The notes beneath the pieces are model-generated. The model was not told where the DNA came from. It searched no databases and worked only from the letters and a program-made list of their open reading frames with translations. A stretch of 64,000 nt of DNA, taken from Tyto alba (taxonomy: Eukaryota > Chordata > Aves > Strigiformes > Tytonidae). Below, piece by piece: positions 45,201 through 56,799 of this stretch. Position numbers and translations under genes: made by a program. The stretch covers positions 4,681,427 through 4,745,426 of the forward strand of contig NW_024881296.1 in NCBI RefSeq assembly GCF_018691265.1. Reading direction: 5' to 3'. Position 1 is the first letter of the stretch; every line of letters begins with the position of its first letter.

Positions 45201-48200
45201 AAAGATCAATGCAGTTCGAGGTAAAGAGCTCCAAAAACTGGAATATAAATCATACCTTTCCTTATTTCTTCTCTATTGCTCCCAGATCCATAACTACTTT
45301 ACAGCACCTGACATCTGGAAGGTGATTCTATCTATGTGCTATGTGGAACAGAAGTACAGAGCAAGACATCAGTAGCTTCATGACAGCATTTGAAACACAG
45401 ATTTCTGTATTGATATTGTATATTTGCTATCTTAAAAAAAAGTTCAAAAGCATCATGTTTTACATAACAAATTGAAAAAGTCATCCGATCCAGTCCTAGT
45501 TACAGCTCACTGCCACTTGACCATATAACATTTTGCAGTAGTAAAGCAAGGGAGATAAAGGCAGAATTTTTTAAATAGCAAAACCACCAAATTCTCAGAA
45601 GACAAAGCTTTGTTTAGCCCATGCATCACCATTAAATTTAAAAATTGCATCTTCCCAACACAGTACAAAGCTACACGAGTAACAACCTGTTTCAGAAACA
45701 CCCAATCACGAGCATGATAAGCCTCTGCTCAGACAAAACAGGTTCAGCGGTCTAAATAGTCAGATGGAGGGGAGGTGAGAGAAGTTGAAAACAAAGTACA
45801 AGAGAACATCTTAATTATTTTAAATGGGTGAGGACTAAACAAACGCTTTTCTTGTGCATATACCATGGAAAGATGTGGTACCTGGGAACCAGATTGTAGG
45901 GGCACCGATTGATTCTCCCAGATGCCAAGGTTCTAAGTGATACTGGCTGGCCCACGTAGATATGTATGGAACCAAAATTGTCACTGAGGATTCTTCTGGC
46001 TTTTAACAACCCCTACGAAAACAGGAAGAACAAAACTCAAATTTTGGTGCTACAGGCTGTGAACGCATCCATCTATGTTCTGCTCTTAAGGAATTTACAT
46101 ACAGATGTAGATTCTTTGGGCTTTGGGACTCCTAGGAGTTCATATGCATAGAGAGATTCTTCTAATATTCTCTCATAGCTGATGCTGATGGGAACAAGGT
46201 ACGTGTCAAAGACTTCACGTTTAAAAAATGGTTCCATCACAATGCTGAGAAGACCTGTAAATTGAAAGGAAAAAAGAAAAAAAACAAAAACCCAAAACAA
46301 TCAAGTGAATCACTTGTCTTTTTTGAGGAGTGAAAAGCAACTGCAATTTAACATTGAAAAAGATATCTTCCAATTTTAGAACTTCATATTTTAACAGGTG
46401 TGCACTGTGCCTGTTCTCTCTTCAAGCAAGCAGAAGCACAAGACATTGCCCAAGCTTTAAAACAGAATGTAAATATAAGCAGTGCATTTGGATAGCTATT
46501 TGCGCTCTTTTCAACAGCACTGCTCTGCCCTTGCACAGCATCTTCCTTCTAAAGATTCCCTATTACTTCTACAGCTAGCTTACAGTATTTCTCTGCTAGT
46601 CAGGGGACATCTATTTTCTGTAAAGAGAAGGGTGAAGAGTTATGCAATAAAGTAGACAATGGCACAAAGGGAGAGAAAGCAGTAGAGTGCAAAAGACACG
46701 TATTGCCATTCTTCGTGTGGCCTTGGAAATCCAACCATCGTGTTTTCTACCACTCTGACAGACCTCACCCATTTCCCACCACTTTAACATCCCTTCCTGT
46801 CTGAAGACCTTACAAAGCACACAGCCACTAATAATCATAAAAACTTCCAAGTTTTCAACAAACCTACCAAACTTGGGAGTCAGAGTCTTGGCGGTGCGGC
46901 TTCTAGTCCCTTCCAGAAAAAATTCAATTGGGGCATAGCCACTCTTCAAAAGCAAAAAAAGACTGGTCAGAAAAATAAAACCATTTCTTCTTTACAGCCC
47001 ACAAATAGTTTTAGGTACTTAAAATGTACGTAAGGTTTTCTTAATGGACACCACGCACGTCTAACTTCAGTCATCACTAAGCCTATATTCATCCACTGTA
47101 TTTGCCACACCATATAATTAAATTAACAAAAATACCGTGTCTGTCATGAGATATGGGAACATGATCCAAAGCAACTGATGAGCAGCAATTTGTTTACCAC
47201 CTGCTGCTGAACTATAATAACAGAGTACACACATGCTCTTCACCTACAGCAATTCTTAGGTAAAACGCATTTAATCAGATCACAGTGAAGACTTTTAATC
47301 ACATTGCTATAACATCGTGCATATTTCACATGAATCATTCCAACAGAGTATTTCTTAAGCATACGTTTTGACAGTTCAGTAATTTATTTACCCTTAACAT
47401 TGTTTTTACATATTCAGCAAACACGGCCCAGTAGAGTCTGTTCCCACCAAAGGAACGTCGCATGAAGAAGGCACCTGCTCTTCGGAGCAGCTCACCAACT
47501 ATCTTCATTCCTAGGAAATCTGAAAAATAATCAAAAAACAAAACCACACACACAAAACTTACTGATTAATATCAGCCAGCAGAATCAACCACTTCCTGCC
47601 ATACATTGATTCAATTACCAGAATAAAGATCTCTTTCAAGGATCCTGTTGTGGCAAGTACCTATGTTTGCTTTCTGATTGTCTAGCAAGACTTATGTAGG
47701 CATGAATGGCACATTATAGTATACTTTCAACTTTTTTCTGTAAACAGCATTCACTTAGAGCGTTTTATTTTCATAATTTAGATGGCCAGATTTCAACCAT
47801 AATAAAGAATACATTTTTGAAGCACATTGTCTCACTCGTCTTCAGAAAGATCACCTATCAGTGCACGTATCCAAGAAGACAGAGAAATTAACTGACCAAT
47901 TACACTATATTATACCACTTATGATCCTGAGTCATCACTCTGGGAGGCGTACAACAAATCAGCTAAAATTTTTTATAGTTTTCTAGTTTTAAGCAACAAC
48001 AGTCAACACTTAACTTGTCAAAATCAGGAAACATTTAACATTAACAGATTTATTAGGGAAGCATTTAAAACAAATCTATACAGCAGCTGGCCATGTGCTG
48101 CTTCAACCTCCTTGCTACTTTAATCCATGAAACACCTGAGAACAGATACTCACTCAGCAAAATAAATTCATGTTTCCAGTTGCAATGTTGACAATGACTG

Positions 48201-51200
48201 CCTTGAAGATGTCATATAATACATCACACACACACATATATGTGAGATATAGATATAGATATATATATATATATGTGTTAGAAAAAAAATAGATAAAAAG
48301 AAATTGGCTACAGGACCCTGGGCAGGAATAGTAGTTGTCAGAACCTCCCATGTGCAGAGGTCCTCCTTCTTCCCTTACTCTCATACTACCCTTCCTCTCT
48401 TACCACAACATAAACTCTAGCTCCTCTCTCACTTCCACCCTCCTGCCGCGTACTCAACCTCCCAACCAGGATGCTGGCTGCATGCCCAACCCTTCTCCCC
48501 ACCACACTGCTATTCTACAAAGTGCGACCGAAACGCATCTTTTCACGTACCTCAAAGCCCACACCACCTCACCAGCTCTGCGCCAGTGGGCTGGGTTTGT
48601 GTGCGTGTGGCGGGGGCTACAGCAGTGGCCCCCTGTGAGAAGCTTCTCGAAGCTCCCCCAGCCCCAAGTTGGACCCACTTAAGCCAGGGCCGAGCCAAAT
48701 AGCAATGGTGGCCGCGCCTCTGAGATAACATATTTAAGAAGGGCAACCTGGGAGAAGGAGTGTGAGTTGTGAGGAGGAGCTCTGAGGGAGACACCTATGT
48801 GAACACTGAGGTCAATGAAGGAAAAGAGGTGGGGGGGGTTGGAGGGGCAGGGATGTGCACCAGAGCAGAGACCCCCTGCTGCAGCTCGTGGTGAGAGGGC
48901 AGGGCCACCCCCTTGCCACCCATGGAGGTCCACAGTGGAGCAAGGTGCCCGCCCACCCACAGCCTGTGGAAGACCCCACAGCAGAGCAGGCAGCTGCACC
49001 CAAAGAAGGCCGGGACTCTGTGGGAAGCCCCCACTGTTGTAGTTCAGCGCTGGGAGGACTGCAACATGCCGGGGGGATCCCCGCTGGAGCATCCTGAGAA
49101 GAGCTGCAGCCTGTGGGAAGGACTCATGTTGGAGAAAATTCATGGATGACTGTCTCCCATGAGAGAGATGCTACGCTGGAGCAGGGGAAGAGTGTGAGGA
49201 GTCTTCCCTCTAAGTAGGCAGGAGCAGCAGAAACTATGTGTGAAGAACTAACCACAGTCCCCCATTCTCTGCCCCCCTGCACTGCTGCAGGGAGAAGAGG
49301 TCAAGAAATCAGGAACAAAACTGAGGCAGCGAAAAAGGGAAGGGTGCAGAGAAGGTGTTTTTAAGATGTGGTTATACTTCTCACTGTCCTACTCTGCTTG
49401 TTAAGTGTTGTTGGCAGCATTTGAATTAAATTGATGCTCTTTTTCTTCCCCTAAAGAGTCTGTCTTTTGCCTGTGACCATAATGGGTGAGTCATTCCTCC
49501 CTGCCCTTATCTCAATTTCTAAACCTTTTGGCTTTTTTTGTCCATCCCAATCCTAAGGAGGAGTCACTGAAGGAGTGATGGAGCAGCTGCCGTGGTGTAC
49601 AGTTGCCGTCTGGGCTCAATCCACAACAGCCTCTAATCTGATTTACTCCCAAAACCTGAGACAGAAACACAATCCCAGCACCAGCTAAACTCCTGCTAAT
49701 ATACTGTGTGAGTACCTACTCTGGTGTTACTGGCAACTGTTTACCTTCCCTTAGCTAATCCCCATAGATCTTTCCATATGCTAATTGAAGCCAGGTGCTA
49801 ACAAACAAACCAGAGGCACTTACCACCTGTATCAGGAGCACATCTCTCCTTGTTCAAGGCAGCTATGAGACATCAACTTCTGAATTCACCAGAATCAGAA
49901 TCCAACCTGCACCACTCACTCAAAGAGCAGCAGAATCTCATCTTCCCTAGCAAGCATTCTCCCAGCTTCTGCTGATTTTCTACCGGTCTTCCTAACCTCT
50001 TGACTGGAAAAGTAAACTACAATAGAGTAGTAGGTTCCCAGATCTTTGCTAGCTTGCCTGTGCGTATCAGAGTGCTGCACCACACCTGAGGTTGTTGTCT
50101 GCCTGCTTAGAAGACCTTGTTGATACCCAAAACTTCCAAGATCAGGTTTCTCAGTTAAGTGCTGCTGGAGTGCCGATTTTCAAGAAGCACATTAACTCAG
50201 AATATATTTACTGTTAAAGTCTTCGAGAATTGTTTCCCGAAAATAGACTGGCTTCATCTGCTTTAGAATTCAGTACGTCCAAAATCGTGACCTCTGATGT
50301 GAAATTTCATTTCCCAGCCAGCTCTGCTCTCAGCACTTCTCCTAACAGTTCTGCCAATCATCCAAGGGAATCAGTTGCATCAGCAACAAGCACGAGGTGG
50401 CTGGCACTTTGTATCTGGCTACGACTGCACTTAAAACAGTATGAAGTATCACAAAAGGTTCCGCATACACAGTAGCTTCTGGGCACATTTTTGCCTGTTC
50501 CCAGGCCAAAAACAGCAATATAGAAATCTTCTTCACAACAGCTATCTTTGCCCCAGCCTTGGGTCTACAGATGGGGTACTTGTGGGCAAACTTGCTATGA
50601 AAAAATTCACCTTTGATTGGACTCAGCACCGATGAGAAGCTTTCAGATGCTGTAAGCATCTCACCCCGGGAGGTATTAACAGGACATATTTGGAACAGAA
50701 GTTAAACACAACTGCTTATAGTAGCAGCTCCTTGACTCCTTGCTGATTCTCTGAATCCTGGAAACATTGTTAAAAGAACATACTTGCCTATTCCTGCAGC
50801 AATGACAGGCAACACCAAGTCATACGTATATAGCAAATAAGACAGCATCAAAAAGTCTACATAGCTTCGGTGACTGGGCAGTAGAACAACTGGATGCTCC
50901 TGAATGGCGTGTTGCAACTGAAAAAACAAAAAACAAACAGCAAGAACAATATTGTTCCAATATTTACAGACTGACTGTTGAAATTTGCAAATACAGAACT
51001 TCACAGGGCTTAAGGCAAACAGAAGCTGATTTGTTCAGGGGTGGTTTCTCTGACCACATACTCCATACCTTTTTCAAAATGGAACCATAGGAAATTTGCA
51101 GCAGTTGTTTCCAGACTAGCAACTTGTGGTTCACAAGCATCACAGGACTCAAAAGCCAGGGCCACCCCATTACATGATAGTCTAACTCAAATCCCTTTTG

Positions 51201-53885
51201 ATGGGGATGGGAAACCCAATAAAGGCTCTCAGGGCTGACTTTGCTGTCTTCCAGGGAATGTGCTGCACCCGTCAGAACAGCTGCATTCTACAGTGAAACA
51301 GGGAGACAACAGCTCCCTAGCAAACTGAGGCAAACTTAAAGCATCTCCTGCCTCAGAGGTGCACAATGTTTCACCACTCTTAGCTGTATGAATGTTTTGC
51401 AGAACAACCAACCCAGTCAGTCACATAACATTAGGTTTTCACCTCCAATTCAGCTAAATGCATTATTAAATGTATAGTGTCAGATAGAAAAACTCTCAGT
51501 GGCTGATCTAACAGAATTGCTGACACACGGTATTCCTCACCATAGGAAGCATTTGGAAAATGTACAAAGTCCTGCTGACTGTTTGCCTCTAAAATACTTA
51601 TGTATAATTTTTTCTCCTACACTTATTAAGAAATGCAATAATAAACAGAAGTGCAGTCTTTTTTTTCAAAAGATATTTTTCATATTTGTTACCTGGAGTG
51701 AAGATTAGAGTCATTGGCCAAGTGACTGGTATGAAAATATAACTTTTTTTTTCCCCACCAGTACTCACTCTCTGCATTCCTTCTTCATTCACACAAACTC
51801 TCTGGAAAAGCTGTTTAAATATTTTGCTCAACGTAAACGCAAAAAATCTGACAGCTCCTAATTGCATACTGTGGCCCATCTCATCCAAGATTTCCATGGC
51901 TTCTTCTTGAATAATATCGGGTGATTCTCCCATCTCTCTTGCTAACTATAGAGAAACAAAACAAAATAGCAGTCAGATGGTTTTCCCTTCTCTTTACCCA
52001 TGCACACCATTCTATGTGCCATAACAATTAAGGCAGAGCTATTGCAATAGTCAGCAAGATTTTACTTTATGTGATAGGTATGTATCTAATCATAGAGAAT
52101 CTCTTCAGTTTCAGACAACAAGAGAAAGACAAGCTAGAGCTGTTCAAAATCAAGAATGAGCTTAGGTGCCAATGGCAGGGGAGAGAGTGTGCAACAATCC
52201 GCCCCCCCCCACCGCCCCCCCCCGCCCGAAAACACTATCTGAATGTTTTCCCTTGTAACATCTTCAGAGGAGATTTAAGTTCAAATAACATTTCCTATAT
52301 CATTGATCTGAAGAAGGCCGTCTGCAATTTTGACTAGTAAAATGAAACTTACGTTTGCAGAGATATTCACAATAAATCTCTGAAGTGCACTTGCATTAGA
52401 TTTTAAGATTTGGCTGAAGAACCTTAGCCCTATCATGCTTCAATTTCTTTGTAATGTATTACTTTGGCAATGGCTAGCTGAAACGCATGCAAAGCACTGT
52501 TTCTACCAACTTTGCATCTCAATGATCTTTTTCCTGTTGCTATGCGCATTCGCTTTAGATGTTTCTTAAAAAACAGATTTAAACAATGGTCATCATTCCT
52601 ATTTGATCCATTGAAGCTAGAAATACTTAATTGAAAAGTTAACTGTTACAAAATGACTAACATGCCTTGTACTGAACACAGAAGAGGAAAGAGGAGGAAT
52701 GGCAGAAGAAAAAAAAAAAGCAGCAGTTCAGAAAAAAACATCACACCAATTTCTTTCTGTCAAATCCTATGTAAAATACTTATTTTCAGTAAATGTTTTA
52801 GTGTTTCTGAAGTTGAAAGATTCATTTTTTTAAATTTCATATTACTTTGCAATTCATGATGGCAACAGCACTACTTGGTAGGACATGGTTTAATTTGTCA
52901 CATCGTAACAGGTTTTGATATATCATGGGTAACATTGACCATTAAAAAAAAAAAAAGAGAAAAATGTTATGGTAGCCACTCACTCAGGACTAATCAAGAC
53001 ATCTTATATAGTTCTACTGACCTGGAATTATTTTTCATGAATACTGAAAATAGTTACTCTGATAACTAACACACACTCTTATTTCAACACAATGTAAAAT
53101 ATGAGCCAGTTTGACTATAAAGTATTTTATTCATTACAAAGTAGTAGCTGCCCTTCATTTTAAAGCAAAAATACGGTTACATCTTAGACATTGTTTCTAA
53201 CTCAAAGAATTCTCTGTGAAATTTAATGCTCATTTTAGAGAAAGTAGCATTTATGACTGATTCATAAATACATCATTAGCCTATAAAATTCCTACAAGAC
53301 ATCTTCAAAGCACAAAAAGTCTACTAAGAAGGAGAGTGCTTCCATCTTTCACAATCCTGATCTGTAGTGAGGACTATGGAGGAGAGGGAAAAAAAAAAAC
53401 AGTCAAACACATATGCACATTAAGTAAGTTAGATGGTGAAGTGTCATATATGCAAAATCAAAACATGATTTAATGAATGAGCTATCTAACAGCTTTAGTG
53501 GTAACTCCATGGTAAATCAGTATCTGTTTATCTGTTTTTGCTGCCAAAAGAGTATGGCTCTCGACTTACTGATTTATTGGACCATCTTTCTAAACTTCAG
53601 CTATCATGTTTGACAAGGTCAGCAATAATCTTTTTTTCCCTGCTGTCACACAAAGCTTGGCTGTGTTCAAAGTACCTCATCTTACAGCTCAATGTCCAGA
53701 CTCACCTGCTTGATAACATATTGAACTTGCTCTGACTGGAGAACAGCATTTTTAATAGCATTTGGCTTGCAAGGTGAAAGTCCCTTGTAGATCACAGGAG
53801 TGTAACATTTCATTGCGTATCTCAAGTCGCTGGACAATCGCCTTTCCTCCAAGATATCTTCAAACTCATCTCTTTTCTTTGACAT
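36219..53885 (-). CDS. GNPAT: Dihydroxyacetone phosphate acyltransferase, fifteen coding exons
   Basis: GNPAT acylates DHAP in peroxisomes, the first step of ether-lipid (plasmalogen) synthesis. Exons on the minus strand: 53706-53897 (holding the assigned ATG), 51769-51945, 50788-50917, 47392-47519, 46868-46943, 46103-46254, 45882-46012, 44973-45196, 42377-42622, 41600-41679, 39003-39143, 38016-38115, 37836-37929, 36584-36645, 36219-36262. Frames join throughout, giving 654 residues from this Met (human 680). Acyltransferase blocks: HRSYVD (H-x4-D, about 135-140), GAFFMRR (about 178-184), FFLEGTRS (about 213-220) and VPISISY. The C-terminus ARL fits a type-1 peroxisomal signal; mammals have AKL. 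The intron after exon 50788-50917 starts with GC. The N-terminus is unsure: human has about 27 residues from an earlier exon that I could not find, and the assigned ATG has weak context. A 1.04-kb LTR lies between 47519 and 50788. Confidence 0.94.
38337..38385. repeat. Three tandem copies of a 16-bp unit in a GNPAT intron
   Basis: The unit is close to ATTAATTTGACATGAC. Copies differ by one base (A/G) and the last is cut short. It lies about 220 bases upstream, in transcript terms, of exon 38016-38115. Confidence 0.85.
39484..39508. repeat. (TTTA)n microsatellite
   Basis: About six units of TTTA on the plus strand, inside a GNPAT intron. Nothing else recognisable lies in the surrounding 2.4-kb intron (39144-41599). 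Confidence 0.85.
44485..44513. repeat. Interrupted (GT)n microsatellite
   Basis: Two GT runs separated by ACCT, in the GNPAT intron between exons 44973-45196 and 42377-42622. No exon-like sequence was seen in this intron. Confidence 0.85.
48224..48278. repeat. Composite (CA)n / (TA)n microsatellite
   Basis: CA repeats pass into ATAGATATAG and then (AT)n. It lies in the GNPAT intron about 300 bases left of the larger LTR. Confidence 0.85.
48587..49628 (+). mobile_element. Solo LTR (copy 2), about 1.04 kb, in a GNPAT intron
   Basis: The block begins TGGGCTGGGTTTG and ends CAATCCACAACA, matching both ends of the PDCD2-intron LTR, so it has TG...CA limits. Flanks are GCCAG (left) and GCCTC (right), a poor 3-of-5 duplication that fits age. 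U3 features on the plus strand are a canonical heat-shock element (48638-48652), a CCAAT-like box and a TATA box TATTTAAG (48731-48738). The right part has the AAATTGATGCTC and CTCAATTTCT stretches typical of longer bird LTRs. No gag, pol or env sequence is present. It is antisense to GNPAT, between exons 50788-50917 and 47392-47519. Confidence 0.82.
48638..48652 (+). promoter_or_regulatory. Canonical heat-shock element in the LTR U3
   Basis: The 15 bases fit nGAAnnTTCnnGAAn exactly: GAA at 48639-48641, TTC at 48644-48646, GAA at 48649-48651. It lies about 90 bases upstream of the LTR TATA box, where an HSF-responsive promoter would carry it. The PDCD2-intron copy keeps the first two units (30956-30963) but has AAA in the third. 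HSF binding is inferred from the motif only. Confidence 0.7.
50786..50789 (-). other. GNPAT: GC donor splice site of a GNPAT intron
   Basis: On the minus strand the exon ends GGAATAG and the intron begins GCAAGT, the consensus of GC-AG introns. Only this junction keeps the frame into exon 47392-47519 and yields the expected GIDFLGMK. The nearby GT (GGCAA|GTATGT) would add four bases and shift the frame. Confidence 0.88.
52202..52226. repeat. Poly(C)-rich tract
   Basis: Runs of C broken by single A and G bases, in the GNPAT intron between exons 53706-53897 and 51769-51945. Confidence 0.8.
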
Positions 53886-54111
53886 GAGCTCCTTCTGCTG
53901 GGAACACACAAATAAAGAATGAGACACTGTCTCGAGCCATTCAGTGGTCTGCTTGGCTACAGTACCAAAATAACGGCATGCAATAGTTTTGCAATGTTTG
54001 GGGGTTTTTTTTTAGCTTTCTATAGTGTCTGCATTCCACACCCTGAATGCATGAACAAAATATTACCTGTGTAGAACAATGCTACAGAAAGAAACTAAAA
54101 AGAAAAGGAAA

Positions 54112-54141
54112 AAAACAAAACAAAACAAAACAAAACAACAA
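54112..54141. repeat. (AAAAC)n repeat
   Basis: About five units of AAAAC in GNPAT intron 1, the only clear low-complexity array in that 3-kb intron. Confidence 0.85.
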
Positions 54142-56799
54142 AAAACCCCAACCCTTTCGAAATCACAAAGATCCCCAAATCACCCTATGCCACGTTACTT
54201 AATTCTGCCCAAGAGGAAGAAGTTGAGAGAACACCTGGGCTTTGAAAGCTAAAGTGCCTTGCCTCAAGCCTCTCTATGATTAATAGGTATTAACTAAACC
54301 ACCTTTGATTCCAACTCTCATAGCTGCATGAAGACAACGCCATAATGACATTATAAAAACACAATCATCAACACAAAAAAATAATCCCTGTTACTTCCAG
54401 TTGCATCCGGCACTGTAGTGATTTGTGCTGGCTTTCACCAGGCTTGGACATAAGGTACATAAACCACAGTCAGACAGGAACAAAAAACAAAAACAAAACA
54501 ATTATCAGCCATGTGAAGATAAAAATGTTATATGCTGCACACGTAGGTAAAAAGAGAGCACAGCCTCTGAGTAACCAACACCACTGCTAGGCAGGAAAAC
54601 AAACAGGTACATCAAGAACTAATTGGGGATCCATCCTGCTGCAGAAATCTCAGTGACAAAATGCTTCCCCTTGAGTCAGGAGGCATCCCCTGAGCTGGAG
54701 AGAGTCTCCTATTATCTCCTATAACACCACAGTTTATACGAATGACCCCTCAGTCTTTCCAAACTGAAATCGTATTTCTCTCAACTTCAAAACAGCAATA
54801 GCCACCAGACAAGCAAGGCACCTGGAGCAAGCCTCCGTGAAACACAAATATGAAAGTATTGGTTATGATCAAGCTTATTTATTAGAAGAAGATGCTAAAA
54901 ATAAAAACACTTATGACTTCCTCTACAGCACCACTTGAAGGGTAACGCAGGCATCCCTTTCCTTCATTCTGCCTCCTCTCCCTATAAACAACCTGTGCAG
55001 AACCAGTCTGATAATGAAGGATAAAACATGTTGTTTCATGGTCTCTTACAGTGACCTTTTCTGGTATTGAGAGGAAAGTTTGGCCAGCAAATGCACAGAA
55101 CACCAGGAACAGATAAGCAAAACACCCAGCAGTAGCAGCTGGGTTTTCAACCTTGCGAGCGGGAGTCAGGTTTCACTGCCAGTGGACCACAGCCACTCCA
55201 GCAACACTATCAAAGCAGCTGACATTTAAAATAAGAGCAAACATTTAGTTCCTGTCCATTCATCGAGACAAGAATTTGGCAAAACAAAACAAAAACACAA
55301 AATCAGGAATATCTCCACTTAAGAACCACAAAAAATCCTTCCAAGCCTCAACTGTATCAAAAGCCAGTTTCGTTTTATCAGAGAACACAAATCCAACTGT
55401 AATGTTTGACCTTCTCACATTCTTTTTCCCACACATAAGAGTCAAATTTGGATACCATCCTTCTACAACAGTAACATTTGGTAGATAGTCTAACTTTTCT
55501 TTTCACTACTGTAGTTTAGAGAATTGTCCCACAATAACTGCAGTACAAACTCTCCAGGGACTGTTAAAACTAATCCTATACAATGTATTAAACTCAAGCC
55601 CATATTAATTTTGAACTTTATGTGTTTTTTTCCTGTATAGTCTAGCATTAGTTTTCAAACTTTCTTCTTCCAGCTTTCAGCTAGTTGGTGTTTTGCAAGA
55701 GCCAAGTAAGCTAAGAACTGTTAAGAAGAATGGAAATAGTTTGTATTAGCCATCTGTTGCCACTGACACCTTATATCAATCCACTTGATTAAAAATAAAA
55801 CAGGAAAAAAAAAATCCCTTAGGGTCTGTAATAGCAAAAAAGATAGATCAGAATAGCATCGGAAGATATTAGTTGGCTCTAAGTATACACCTACTTAGAT
55901 CAGTACTGGACAAGTCATTGCTCAGAAAATATAAGCAACATTTATGTCAATTACCAAAGTTTAAATCCTGCAATGTGCAACTGCACAAAACCCAGACAAA
56001 GAAACCCAGCACTCAGCTCCGGTATCATCAGCCACATCAGCAGTCACCACGCTGCTACAGCTGTTCCCCAGCGTGGCTCTGGTGACAGGAGTTTTGCAAA
56101 GGCCACGGCCAATTTAAGTCACCTCTCTGCCACAGCTCCCCATTTGATGCTTCCAGATTTGAAGTGCAACCGATTCCTCTCCATGGCAATAGTTATTTTC
56201 ATGCCCTCTTGAAGCAGCGCAGAGGAAGCCAAAACACACACTTTACCAACCACTTAAGAAGAATAACACTGCTTTTGCACCCTATGGCCAAGCTGTTCTT
56301 CTAGCTTTGGTTGCCAACTGGTAGAGAGTACATTTATAAAATATGCCGTTGGAAACCTTGACATCAGAAAATTCAGTTACGTGCACTGTTACTGTGACAC
56401 TGGTGAAGTACAAAAGCAAAACAGCAGGATCCTGGAACTCCTCTGCTTCCCTATAACCTTTGAAAGCAACAAAATGAGGATGCTCATGATGCGCTTGGGA
56501 TACCAGCATACAGCCAGGGAGACACAGAAGAGGGCTGTGGGAATCTCTGCCAAAACCAGGAGCTGTTTCCCTCTCTCCCCAGTCACCTCCTCCAAATGTA
56601 ACTGGGGGGTGCGGGGAGGGAGGGGGTTACCACCCCACACCCAAATGTCCTTATCTGAGGCTGGCATAGGAGCCACAGGGAAAAAATAAGGTCAATGAAG
56701 TAATTTCCACCACGTAACACAGGAAAACCTGCTTCGGCCACTCCATCGCTGTGACATTTTCTAGGGCTGAATTGGTCGTCGCTGGCAAGTTTCTGTCGC

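Noticed and set aside
48587..49628. Open frames inside the larger LTR
   Set aside because: Short, without retroviral domains, and within non-coding LTR sequence.
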